A DNA stretch of 64,000 nt. Source: Ridgeia piscesae (taxonomy: Eukaryota; Annelida; Polychaeta; Sabellida; Siboglinidae). The position numbers were made by a program, and so were the translations under genes. The number at the start of each line of letters is the position of its first letter. Positions within the stretch are counted from its first letter, which is position 1. The notes beneath the pieces are model-generated. The model worked only from the letters and a program-made list of their open reading frames with translations. It was not told where the DNA came from and made no database searches. The stretch spans positions 312,501 through 376,500 of the forward strand of contig JAODUO010000033.1 in NCBI GenBank assembly GCA_025642075.2. Direction: 5' to 3'. This document shows positions 1 to 9,700 of this stretch, piece by piece.

Positions 1-258
1 GTTACTGTAGGACAGTCCCAAGTTATTACTGCGAATCAAGTTCAGGAAATTAGCTGATACAATCATATGCTGACAGATCCAGAGGGTGACTTTTATGATA
101 CACACAATGTACACCTTAGGAGACAAATGCATCTTTCTGAGTGTATTTTCTGGTAAGTTTTGTGTTTGTTTGAGGCTTTACAAAGCAGAAAGGAGAGTTT
201 ATTTTAATACCAGCCTGTTTGATGTTGAGTGTGCTAATTTGTTACTTTGTGTGTCCAG
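1..258 (+). other. KDM1B intron, left edge of window
   Basis: AT-rich sequence ending in the acceptor at 257-258. No coding match to the upstream SWIRM or zinc-finger parts of LSD2 was found, so this is read as intron. Confidence 0.6.
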
Positions 259-333
259 TGCAGTGTTCTGGTCATTGGCGCTGGTCCAGCAGGTTTGGCC
301 GCAGCAAAACAACTCAGCAACTTTGGTTCAAAG
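259..333 (+). CDS. KDM1B: KDM1B exon: FAD-binding GxGxxG segment
   Basis: This exon encodes 25 residues, CSVLVIGAGPAGLAAAKQL and NFGSK around the motif, in phase 0 on both ends. The acceptor at 257-258 was preferred to the one 5 bp downstream because it keeps the conserved Ser-Val before the beta strand. The donor is AAG|GTCAGT. It is the first exon in the window. Confidence 0.9.
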
Positions 334-3300
334 GTCAGTATTGTCCCAGTACTTTTCTTGAAAATGATTATCATTTTCCTCTGTGTTTTGTGTATACAAA
401 TTATTGTAGAAGTGCCGGATGTTTAACTAAGGATTGTACAATGTATTACCACCTGTTCACAGTCTCCTGTGATGTTAATATAATACTCTCTTGATTAAAT
501 GTAATTATGTTGTCTGGTGTTTGTCATAGTTTGAAAGCAGTGGCACCTCGAATAAATGAGTCAATTATTCTGACACTGTTCTTTGTTTCTAACTCCACAG
601 ATTCTGTCTCTCTGTTGTGGCCTTAGTTTGCTAGTGCCCCTGCCTGTTCTACAATAACCCCTTTCTCTGAGAACTACCCCTTACGCACTGTGTGGTTGTG
701 TTGTAGGTGACAGTGTTGGAGACTCGTGGTAGACTTGGTGGACGAGTGTGGGATGATTACACGACAGGCGTGTGTGTGGGGCGAGGGGCACAGATTGTCA
801 ACGGAACAACCAACAACCCCATCTCCCTGCTGTGTCATCAGGTACGACACTAATCTGTCAGCCTGTCAAGACTCACACAGTCTGTCAGTCGATGACGTTT
901 TATTTATGTTTGTGTTAGTCAAATGGTCTAATAATGGTTTCAGAATCGTGAAATATTGGTGTTGTGATATTGTACTTGCACTGTAGAAATCAATGGCGTT
1001 TAAATCTGTCTCATCAGTCAACATGTCCACATTGCCTGATAATTTTTAAAAGTGGGACTTCATTCTGACCCTCTTGAGGTAGAGGAATGTGTTTTCACGT
1101 ATTACTTCATTCCGGTACATTTTTGCAGCTCAATATTTCGATGCGACGAATCACAGACAAGTGTGGACTGATCCACGAGTCCGGCGTGGTAACCGATGGC
1201 AACGTGGACAGGCGCATCGACTTCCATTTTAATGCCATGTTGGACATCGTTGCCGACTGGCGCAAGAATCACAGTGATGAGAATGATTACAGCTTACTGG
1301 GTTAGTGTCATCTCAATTTATTAAGTGACTGTGAATTTGCCTGCAGTAATGGTATTAGATTTTTTAAATCTTGTAGTGCAGTGTTGGAAAAAAACATGCA
1401 CATCACTGCCAACAAACTAGTGATTGTGTTGGCACATTGCATATTACGTGTATGTGACATTGCTGTCAGATGTAAAAATATTGTTTATTGAAACACTAAC
1501 AAAACAAAACTGTACACTGGTTGGGTTAGTTTGCTTCTATTGAAACACTAACAAAGTTGTATGTGGGTTGCATTAGTTTACTTCTACGTGAACGGTGTTC
1601 TTCAAAATGAAATGAGGCCACACGTTTTGATGTTCTGATAATATTAATGCATACCTTGTCTACAATTTATCATTTCTTAAGCTAAAGGACTTCAGTTAAA
1701 ACGGCTAAATGGATGTGGAACATAAGTATTTTGTAGCATTATAATGTTGGTGTCAGATGGGTCGTCAAACTCGTCATGTTTATTTCATTTCTGAAGTAAT
1801 ACACACAAAAGGTAGATGGATGGTTTTTGTTTTTGCTCTGCAACATAACCTGTTTTTACAAAAGAGATGTTTTGTGTTGATAAGTATCTGTAATGTTGCA
1901 GAGAAGATTCGACAGATGCATCAACAGTTTGTCGACGAATCTCATCTCACTTTCTCAAAGGTAAGACCATTGAAAATACTACCAGGAAACAAGACATTGC
2001 TAAATATTTTGTTAAGCTCACTATTCAAGAAGAAGAAGAATTTGCTTTTATTTGACCCATACATAATACAATAAATCCAAGTCAAATGTAATAAAAATTA
2101 TATGTAAACTTATAACATGGCATAATATATGACGTTGAATTAAAAAAATAAGGTCAGGAGACTCCTCTAAAACAGTAATAGTCGCTATCCATACACACCA
2201 CACCTTGTCCATAAATAAGTAACTTGAAAACAATAAATATTTTAAAATTATAATACCAAATATATTTAGGCTAAAATTCATTGAGTAAATTAATTAAATC
2301 ATAAATCACAGCTTATCACCTCAGATGCACTCAGTGTCATATTCATTGCACTCAGTGTCATATTCATTGTGGCAGAGAGATAAAGATTGAGGGGACAAAG
2401 GACAATATTCATTGTTCTAACTGAAGAGTGAACAAAGGAGTGTTGAGTGCAGTTAGATTTAGACTGGAGCAATTGAAACCCCAGCCAGAAGGAACCAATT
2501 TGTAACATTTTGGCTACATGTTATTCGGCAGCCAATTCCAAAGTTGAGGTGATGAGGTGCAGTCTGAAGAAATGACTCTTATTCTGCGTGACCCTGCATG
2601 TGACACTGTATGTGACACTGTATGTGACACTGTATGTGACACTGTATGTGACACTGTATGTGACACTGTATGTGAACACTGTATGTGACACTGTATGTGA
2701 CACTGTATGTGACACTGCATGTGACACTGTCTGTGACACTGTATGTGACACTGCATGTGAAACTGTATGTGAAACTGTATGTGACACTGTATGTGAACTG
2801 TCTGTGACACTGTATGTGACACTGTATGTGACACTGTATGTGACACTGTATGTGACACTGCATGTGACACTGTATGTGACACTGTATGTGACACTGTATG
2901 TGACAGGAGGAGGAGAAGTTGCTGGAGTTCCACATCAGTAACCTTGAGTACGCCTGCGGCTGTAGCACGGACCGTCTCTCCGCATACAACTGGGACCAGA
3001 ACGAGGCTTTCCCACAGTTCTCTGGCAACCACTGTTTCATGTCCGGCGGCTACTCACCGGTCCTGGCTCGACTCGCTGATGGCATTGACGTCCGACTCAA
3101 TAAACAGGTATGATGAGATGTGAAAATTACTCATTCCTATTAAGCTTCTGTCTTGTGACTATGATGGAGTTAGTATGTTTGTATATGTGTGTTTAAGAGG
3201 GGATGTGTTAGTTTCTACCTATACGGTTTATATCTTGCAACACAAACATTCAATGTCTAATCCATGCTTTGCAGTTCTAAAGATAAGTACTGCCTTCATT

Positions 3301-6300
3301 TTTTTGGTTCTCTTGTGTGTTAATGTCTGCACTGTATAACAAGATTGTTCATAACATTACACATAGATTCTGCGATTGTTTAGTTGAGGACATTTCATGT
3401 AACTTGCATTCATACAAAAACCTTTAAATTTACTTTGTAAACATCAGTGACAAGTTCTCAAGGGAGCTGTTGTCTGCACATTTTGTTATTTATTAACTTG
3501 CATTTGATCTCTTACTTTAGATTTATAGAATTAAAAATGGGTGAAGTTTTAAAAATTTTTTTTGATTTCAGTAATTATTGAGATTGGTAAAGAAATACCA
3601 GTGGTGTACTAGTAGATTACTGTATGCACATGCCTTTCTATGTCCTTGTATTTGTAAGTAGCCCCCAATTACAATATCTTTTTTAATGCCATTGTTTATT
3701 ACTCACTAGTGTCCATATTGAGAATAAGCTTTCAAAATAGTTTTCAAAAACTTTACGTAGGTAACCAGTGATGGACATACGTGTATTTTGGTTTTCCACA
3801 AAGGTGTGTTGAGTACAGTCGCGCCTCGTTATAACGCGGTAGTTGGGTCAACAAAATGGAACCGCGTTGTAAACGAGGCGCGTTATAGATTATTTTTTCC
3901 GCCAGGGGCGCCACCACCCCCAAAACGCCACAACAGCAACCGAAGTCAATATGCTGGTTGCGCGGTGTATGCGTGATTTATAAAACTAACTGACATTGAA
4001 ACCAACGTTATTGTGTATTACGTTAAAATAATATACACTGTCGAATGTTGAACTGAGTAAACACAGTACTGCTGTGGCGGTCTAAAATAACCTTGAACTC
4101 AGCAACCGAAACGCCATCGGTCAAATATTAATACTTATACTAATTGCGCTCACTATTGGCTTGATTTCATCTTTCAATCAATCCCAAAATATAAATTTAG
4201 ATCGCACATTTACAGTGCCGATTTAAAATGCAATTCACGGTGGTTCGAGGCTACTGCGGTTCACACGAATTCGTATATTTGCACACAAGTAAATGTTTTT
4301 TCGTAGAGGTAGTGAAGAAAACATAACATAACTGTTAGCCTGCCATTTCAGTACCATAATTATTGTTCGTCACCGCCCGATTCGTAAGCAATTTAATTGC
4401 CATTTACAAGCCGGCGAAGGCGACCGTTCGCCGAAGCCACAGCGAACTGGCAGGAGACAAACGCGATTGATATCGGCGCAAACAAACAGGGCTTTGTACC
4501 AAATTTACTGTGCCTAAAGTTAATTAAATGCAGTCAAAGGAATTGGTAATGTTTTAAATAAACACTTAAGAAATTACCACACAAACCATGCGCTGGTTAC
4601 ACAATAGATCGGTTTGAAAAACGATTGGATTGGACATTGGTGCCGCGAAGCCGACGGCAGAGCAGAAGTCAGGGGCACAACAAACTTCTGTGTTAAATTT
4701 CTTAATATCATTAAATTGTTTCTAGATACACCTGTACAAGACAAACATGAGGAAAATAAGTGACAGTTAATTACAGCGTTATTGTTCGCTGTAGCGCCCA
4801 TTTCCCCCGTGCTGTAGAAATTCGGGGTCCAAGACCGACCGCGTTATAGCCGAGGGCGCGTTATAGCGAGGCGCGACTATATATATATGCTTGACTTAGA
4901 CTCTGATGCAGTGTAACTAAACAGTACAACGTGTAGGTGTCTTATTGTTCTCAGGTGACAGAGGTGCACTATTTCGGGGACCATGTGAAAGTGCAGACGT
5001 CTGGGGGTGAGACGTTTCGTGCAGACAAAGTCGTTGTGACCGTGCCACTAGGGCTACTGAAGGCTGATGGGATTGCGTTTCGGCCGCCACTCCCCGAGAA
5101 GAAGCTGGATGCCATACAGAGTCTGGGGGCAGGCATCATAGAGAAGGTGGGTGGATGCCAGGGTCTTTCTCCCAGTCTCTATCCTCATTGTTTGTCACCC
5201 TCTTCTGCTCTCCATGTCAAGTATGAGTGAAGCCAGACTGGCTTCACTCATTCTTTGCACCTCTCATTCTGTTTCTCACTACTTTCTTGTTTGTTACGAT
5301 TTTAAAAAATTATTTTTATTTATACATTTAATATGAAACTGTCTAGTGTCGATTGAAATGTAAAAAAAATATAATTAAAATAAACATTAAGTATGGTTAT
5401 GTTTGGGTAGAGCAAAGCTAAGACAAGAAACACTATGATAATGTACATCTTCAATGGTCGCATTAATAACCATTCCTCATGAACACTGACGCCTCTGCTA
5501 CCTGTCACCTGTGTGTTCTAGGTGGCGCTGCAGTTTCCACATCGGTTCTGGGACGCGAAGGTGGAAGGGGCCGACTTCTTTGGACACGTTCCTGAGAATG
5601 CGAATGAGCGAGGAATGTTTGCAGTCTTCTACGATATGGCACTAAAGGTAATGGAACTCTCTGTTCTTTCAACAATTAACAATGTTTCTCTCTAGACATT
5701 TCTAAATCTTGTTTTCATAGGGTACGTTGTATTGAACTTGAACGTTTTGCTGCATGTTTTATTGCAACTTGTAAGTGATGTTGTGCTGTATGTTGTCAGG
5801 ATTCAGATGCCAGACAAGACAACTCAGTGGACGACCATGATTCTGAACTCACACCAAACACAGATACCAAAGACACACCAAACACAGATACCAAAGACAC
5901 ACCAAACACAGATACCAAAGACACACCAAACACAGACACCAAAGACACACCAAACACAGACACCAAAGACACACCAAACACAGACACCAAAGACACACCA
6001 AACACAGACACCAAAGACACACCAAACACAGACACCAAAGACACACCAAACACAGACACCAAAGACACACCAACACCAAACACAGACACCAAAGACACAC
6101 CAAACACAGACACCAAAGACACACCAAACACAGGCGCCAAAGACACACCAAACACAGGCGCCAAAGACAAGAAAGTTCATGACATCCCAAATGGCAATGT
6201 GGATTCGTCGCCTGAGAAAGATTCAAACACCGCTGACTCTGTGAAGCATTCCAATGCTACAGCAGACAAAACTTGTGAGAGTGAGATGTCAAAGGATGCT

Positions 6301-9300
6301 TCTGACAAACAGAAGGTAGAGTGTGAAGGGTTGGCAACAAAGTCTAATGATTCGGATGCTAAGAAGACAGAGACAACAGGGTCACCAATGGAATCAGATG
6401 ATTCGGACATTAAGAAGACGGAAAATGAAAGGTTACCAAAGAAATTGGGTGATTCAGATATTGAAATAACAGAAACTAAAGACCCTCCAAAGGAATCTGA
6501 CAGTCCAGACACTGAGGCGACTAAAGAGTTACCAGTAAAGTCACATGATACCAGTGACGGATCTCCAACCGACACTATGTGTGTCAAACCAGACCAGTGT
6601 CAAAGTGACAAATCACCATCACAAACACCAGTGAAGGACACGGATAGTGACAGTAAGAAATGTGGCACTGATTGTAGTAAACGTGTGTCATGTTCTGATG
6701 ACACAGACGCCATGAAAGACACCAATTTGACGCATATGTCACATTGTCAAACTGACACAATATGTGACACATCAATGGCGCCTCCGGCAGATACGTCACG
6801 TGTCAAGTTGACAGACACATCATTTTGTGATGCAAACTCTAATTGTAAAAAGTCAAGTTGTGACATAAACAAACACACTACCTCTGACACCAAGGCAGTC
6901 TTGATGACATGTGTCACTGGTGATGCTGTGTCAATGGTGTCAAAGCTCACCGATGCAGAAGTGGTGGCAAAGTGTGTCGACGTCTTGAAGAAACTGTTCC
7001 CTGATGAGGTGGGTTGTTTTTTCATGTTGTAGTGTTCATAAAACTTTTAAGAATGGCCACAGTGGCAAGAAGACCCCCCCCCCTAGTCCCGATGGCCTAC
7101 AACTTGTGTCATTGTCTGTTTCAGTCTGTGTCTGACCCAGTGTCATTATTTGTGACACGGTGGCAAGAAGACCCCCTAGTCCCGATGGCCTACAACTTGT
7201 GTCATGTCTGTTTCAGTCTGTGTCTGACCCAGTGTCATTATTTGTGACACGGTGGCAAGAAGACCCCTAGTCCTGATGGCCTACAACTTGTGTCATGTCT
7301 GTTTCAGTCTGTGTCTAACACTGTGTCATCATTTGTGACACAGTGGCAAGAAGACCCCCTAGTCCTGATGGCCTACAAATTGTATCATGTTAGTTTCAGT
7401 CTGTGTCTACACTGTGTTATCATTTGTGACACAGTGGCAAGAAGACCCCCTAGTCCTGATGGCCTACAACTTGTGTCATGTCTGTTTCAGTCTGTATCTG
7501 CCCCAGTGTCATCATTTGTGACGTGGTGGCAAGAAGACCCCCTAGCCCTGATGGCCTACAAATTGTGTCATGTTAGTTTCAGTGTGTGTCTAACACAGTG
7601 TCATCATTTGTGACACGGTGGCAAGAAGACCCCCTAGCCCTGATGGCCTACAACTTGTGTCGTGTCTGTTTCAGTCTGTGTCTAACACAGTGTCATCATT
7701 TGTGACACGCTGGCAAGAAGACCCCCTAGTCCTGATGGCCTACAACTTGTGTCGTGTCTGTTTCAGTCTGTGTCTAACACAGTGTCATCATTTGTGACAC
7801 GGTGGCAAGAAGACCCCCTAGTCCTGATGGCCTACAACTTGTGTCGTGTCTGTTTCAGTCTGTGTCTAACACAGTGTCATCATTTGTGACACGGTGGCAA
7901 GAAGACCCCCTAGTCCTGATGGCCTACAACTTGTGTCGTGTCTGTTTCAGTCTGTGTCTAACACAGTGTCATCATTTGTGACACGCTGGCAAGAAGACCC
8001 CCTAGTCCTGATGGCCTACAACTTGTGTCGTGTCTGTTTCAGTCTGTGTCTAACACAGTGTCATCATTTGTGACACGCTGGCAAGAAGACCCCCTAGTCC
8101 TGATGGCCTACAACTTGTGTCGTGTCTGTTTCAGTCTGTGTCTAACACAATGTCATCATTTGTGAAACGCTGGCAAGAAGACCCCCTAGTCCTGATGGCC
8201 TACAACTTGTGTCATGTTGTTTCAGTCTGTGTCTAACACAGTGTCATCATTTGTGACACGCTGGCAAGAAGACCCCCTAGTCCTGATGGCCTACAACTTG
8301 TGTCATGTTTGTTTCAGTCTGTGCCTGACCCAGTGTCATCATTTGTGACACGGTGGCAAGAAGACCCCCTAGCCCTGATGGCCTACAAGTTGTTCTGTCT
8401 AGGCGTGTTACCGTGACTTATGTAGCTGCAGAGAAGACGCTAGTCGTACAAGGTACAACTTGTAGTGTGTCTGAGGTAGGCTGTGTTGTACACAGGTCAG
8501 GCTGTAGTGGGTACAGAGGTAGGCTAGTGTGTACAGAGGTAGGCTGTAGTGGGTACAGAGGTAGGCTGTAGTGTGTACAGAGGTAGGCTGTAGTGGGTAC
8601 AGAGGTAGGCTGTAGTGGGTACAGAGGTAGGCTGTAGTGTGTACAGAGGTAGGCTGTAGTGTGTACAGAGGTAGGCTGTAGTGTGTACAGAGGTAGGCTG
8701 TAGTGTGTACAGAGGTAGGCTGTAGTGTGTACAGAGGTAGGCTGTAGTGTGTACAGAGGTAGGCTGTAGTGTGTACAGAGGTAGGCTGTAGTGTGTACAG
8801 AGGTAGGCTGTAGTGGGTACAGAGGTAGGCTGTAGTGTGTACAGAGGTAGGCTGTAGTGTGTACAGGGTAGGCTGTAGTGTGTACAGAGGTAGGCTGTAG
8901 TGTGTACAGGAGGTAGGGTACGAGGCTGTAGTGTGTACAGAGGTAGGCTGTAGTGGGTACAGAGGTAGGCTGTAGTGTGTACAGAGGTAGGCTGTAGTGT
9001 GTACAGAGGTAGGCTGTAGTGTGTACAGGGTAGGCTGTAGTGTGTACAGAGGTAGGCTGTAGTGTGTACAGGGTAGGCTGTAGTGTGTACAGAGGTAGGC
9101 TGTAGTGTGTACAGAGGTAGGCTGTAGTCTGTACAGAGTTAGGCTGTAGTGTGTACAGGGTAGGCTGTAGTGTGTACAGAGGTAGGCTGTAGTAGGTACA
9201 GACAATATCATAATTTGCTGAACTTGTATTGCTTGGCAGTGTGTCATCCTTGCTAGCTTGTCCAAATTATAATTATCCATGCACTTAGGGTTAGTTTCTA

Positions 9301-9700
9301 ATACTAAACGCTGTCCATGTCGGACAATATGTGTACAGTATTGTGAAACATCATTGTGTCCAGAGGTGACATCATTTACTGGTCTGTTTGCATGATTGTT
9401 CTCAGAACAGACAATCCAGTTAATTGGGACTACAATCCACGCATTGTAGCCAGGCTTTTCTAAATGGACAGTGTTCACTGTGGCTTGGTTAATTATTCAT
9501 TTTATTTATATAAAAAACCCACCTGAAGCTGTGTGTGTTGCTTGCAGGCCACGAACCGTCAATTCCCTCAGACTGTCACCGGGGCTTATCTGAGTGGAAT
9601 CAGGGAGGCCAGCAAGATTGTCACTGCGTCGGCAGAGGCACACAAGGAGAGATACATGAGTGACAGTAAAGAAGACATGGCAGTAGATGACGCGTCGTGA
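259..9700 (+). CDS. KDM1B: KDM1B/LSD2 lysine-specific histone demethylase, 3' part (gene span)
   Basis: This is the amine-oxidase half of a flavin-dependent histone H3K4me1/2 demethylase acting in the nucleus. The joined exons give the dinucleotide-binding motif VIGAGPAGLAAAKQL, then LETRGRLGGRVW, GRGAQIVNGTTNNP, FHISNLEYACG, the catalytic-lysine segment SLGAGIIEKVALQFP, GADFFGHVPENA, and the C-terminal ATNRQFPQTVTGAYLSGIRE. These match LSD2 rather than LSD1, and no LSD1-type Tower helix pair is seen. The N-terminal zinc fingers and SWIRM domain should lie to the left of the window. Exons 1 to 8 join in frame (exon phases checked one by one). Exon 8 holds a 365-residue low-complexity insert. 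Between exon 8 and the last exon the gene runs through two long arrays, and the FFAGE segment that contacts FAD is not found. The locus is therefore either misassembled there or damaged. Family assignment is secure; an intact product is not. Confidence 0.9.
707..841 (+). CDS. KDM1B: KDM1B exon: FAD-binding, GGRVWDD / GRGAQIVNG
   Basis: This exon encodes 45 residues with VTVLETRGRLGGRVWDD and VGRGAQIVNGTTNNPISLL, the second FAD contact region of LSD1/LSD2. It is phase 0 on both ends and is flanked by TTGTAG and GTACGA. Confidence 0.92.
1129..1300 (+). CDS. KDM1B: KDM1B exon: VDRRIDFHFNAMLDIVADWR
   Basis: The 172-nt exon encodes ISMRRITDKCGLI and RRIDFHFNAMLDIVADWR, colinear with the LSD2 segment before the substrate-binding subdomain. 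It starts in phase 0 and ends one base into a codon, completed by the next exon. Confidence 0.9.
1902..1960 (+). CDS. KDM1B: KDM1B exon: EKIRQMHQQFVDES
   Basis: This short 59-nt exon encodes EKIRQMHQQFVDESHLTFSK. Its acceptor (TTGCAG) and donor (AAG|GTAAGA) are standard, and its phase fits both neighbours. The sequence parallels the LSD2 helix before the HLSNLEYACG strand. Confidence 0.85.
2590..2906 (+). repeat. 12-bp minisatellite ending in a splice acceptor
   Basis: About 26 copies of the unit TGTATGTGACAC, with TGCATG, TGTCTG and one- to three-base length variants. The last copy reads TGTATGTGACAG and its final AG is the acceptor of the next KDM1B exon at 2907. The normal polypyrimidine tract is absent or replaced by the repeat. 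The long translations across it in several frames are artefacts of the 12-bp periodicity. Confidence 0.9.
2907..3107 (+). CDS. KDM1B: KDM1B exon: FHISNLEYACG / NWDQNEAFPQFSG
   Basis: This exon encodes 67 residues, including LEFHISNLEYACG, SAYNWDQNEAFPQFSGNH and the GGYSPVLARLADGIDVRL segment. It matches LSD2 positions FHLSNLEYACG to the glycine-tyrosine turn before the substrate channel. It is phase 0 on both ends. Its acceptor is the last unit of the 12-bp array. Confidence 0.93.
3108..4954 (+). other. KDM1B intron with inserted transposon
   Basis: The intron is non-coding. Its right half is mostly the inverted-repeat element at 3816-4879. A fragment at 3388-3425 resembles stretches at 22078-22115 and 22948-22990 and may be an old dispersed repeat. 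No further exon is seen. Confidence 0.7.
3816..4879. mobile_element. Non-autonomous pogo/Tigger-like DNA transposon
   Basis: The left end reads CAGTCGCGCCTCGTTATAAC and the right end, reverse-complemented, reads TAGTCGCGCCTCGCTATAAC, so the ends form terminal inverted repeats of at least 20 bp. TA dinucleotides flank both sides (3814-3815 and 4880-4881). Each end also carries a second internal copy of the CGCGTTATA/GAGGCGCG motif. TA target duplication and a CAGT-type CCTCGTTATAACG end are typical of pogo/Tigger relatives of Tc1/mariner. No transposase reading frame of useful length is present, so it would depend on a helper. Confidence 0.8.
4955..5146 (+). CDS. KDM1B: KDM1B exon: catalytic lysine segment
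   Basis: This exon encodes 64 residues. It contains ADKVVVTVPLGLLKADGI, FRPPLPEKKLDAI and SLGAGIIEK. The last codon (5144-5146, AAG) is the conserved flavin-proximal lysine of LSD2 (Lys661 in the human protein). It is phase 0 on both ends, with donor AAG|GTGGGT. Confidence 0.93.
5522..5647 (+). CDS. KDM1B: KDM1B exon: VALQFPHRFWDAKVEGADFFGHVP
   Basis: This exon encodes 42 residues, VALQFPHRFWDAKVEGADFF through FAVFYDMALK. It is colinear with LSD2 after the catalytic lysine. It is phase 0 on both ends. The next residues of human LSD2 resume only after the long insert in the following exon. Confidence 0.92.
5800..7008 (+). CDS. KDM1B: KDM1B exon with 365-residue low-complexity insert
   Basis: This 1,209-nt exon (403 codons, phase 0 both ends) is open throughout. 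The last 38 residues, AVLMTCVTGDAVSMVSKLTD and on to KKLFPDE, align with the LSD2 segment SVLMSVIAGEAVASVRTLDD to ELFKEQ. Everything before them is extra. It starts with an acidic leader and thirteen TPNTDTKD-type repeats (5851-6168), followed by about 245 Asp, Ser, Thr and Lys-rich residues with many SDD, SDS and KKTE motifs. This insert falls between FYDM and SVLM of the amine-oxidase fold, a different place from the LSD1 Tower. It looks disordered and full of potential Ser/Thr phosphorylation sites. An open frame of this length and the reading of the flanking conserved segments in the same frame support it as genuine coding sequence. Confidence 0.85.
5851..6168 (+). repeat. 24-bp coding minisatellite (TPNTDTKD repeats)
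   Basis: Thirteen head-to-tail units encode TPNTDTKD. The tenth unit has two extra residues (TPTPNTDTKD) and the last two read TPNTGAKD. The first three units use GAT for the first Asp and the middle ones GAC. All length changes are multiples of three, as expected if the frame is under selection. Confidence 0.93.
7052..8396 (+). repeat. 92-bp tandem array containing a KDM1B exon and its acceptor
   Basis: The unit runs GTTTCAG, then SxSxxVSxFVTRWQEDPLxxMAY-coding bases, then CTTGTGTCxTGTCT, and repeats every 91 to 93 bp. Counting GGCAAGAAGACCCC gives 15 copies and counting the GTTTCAG acceptor gives 14. Every full copy carries the same splice acceptor and the LSD2 motif FVTRW. The unit is not a multiple of three, so reading through the array is not coding. 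Copies 1, 2 and the last keep the SDPV/PDPV form; middle copies read SNTV. Confidence 0.92.
8318..8413 (+). CDS. KDM1B: KDM1B candidate exon, last copy in the 92-bp array (end uncertain)
   Basis: This copy reads SVPDPVSSFVTRWQEDPLAL and then MAYK, the closest of the copies to human LSD2 (VPDPTKYFVTRWSTDPWIQMAY). Its acceptor phase (0) fits exon 8. After MAYK the frame drifts away from the family (LFCLGVLP) to a stop at 8414. The expected continuation to FFAGE is not here and no convincing donor was found. The copy at 7125, SVSDPVSLFVTRW, is an alternative. Confidence 0.45.
8470..9200 (+). repeat. 22-bp minisatellite
   Basis: About 31 copies of GTACAGAGGTAGGCTGTAGT plus two bases, with single-base changes (GTGT or GGGT) and a few copies missing AG. 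It occupies the interval where the missing KDM1B exon sequence should lie. The long minus-strand translation (THYSLPLY repeats) is an artefact of the repeat. Confidence 0.9.
9548..9700 (+). CDS. KDM1B: KDM1B last exon: ATNRQFPQTVTGAYLSGIRE to stop
   Basis: This exon encodes 50 residues and a TGA stop. ATNRQFPQTVTGAYLSGIRE matches the C-terminal FAD-binding segment of LSD2 almost exactly. A short acidic tail (SDSKEDMAVDDAS) extends past the usual family end. The acceptor is CTTGCAG and the exon starts in phase 0, so the missing upstream exon must end with a full codon. Confidence 0.93.
   Translation, partial: ATNRQFPQTVTGAYLSGIREASKIVTASAEAHKERYMSDSKEDMAVDDAS

Noticed and set aside
8408..9478. 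356-codon minus-strand frame with THYSLPLY repeats
   Set aside because: It is the complement of the 22-bp array. Unit lengths vary and no protein family is matched.
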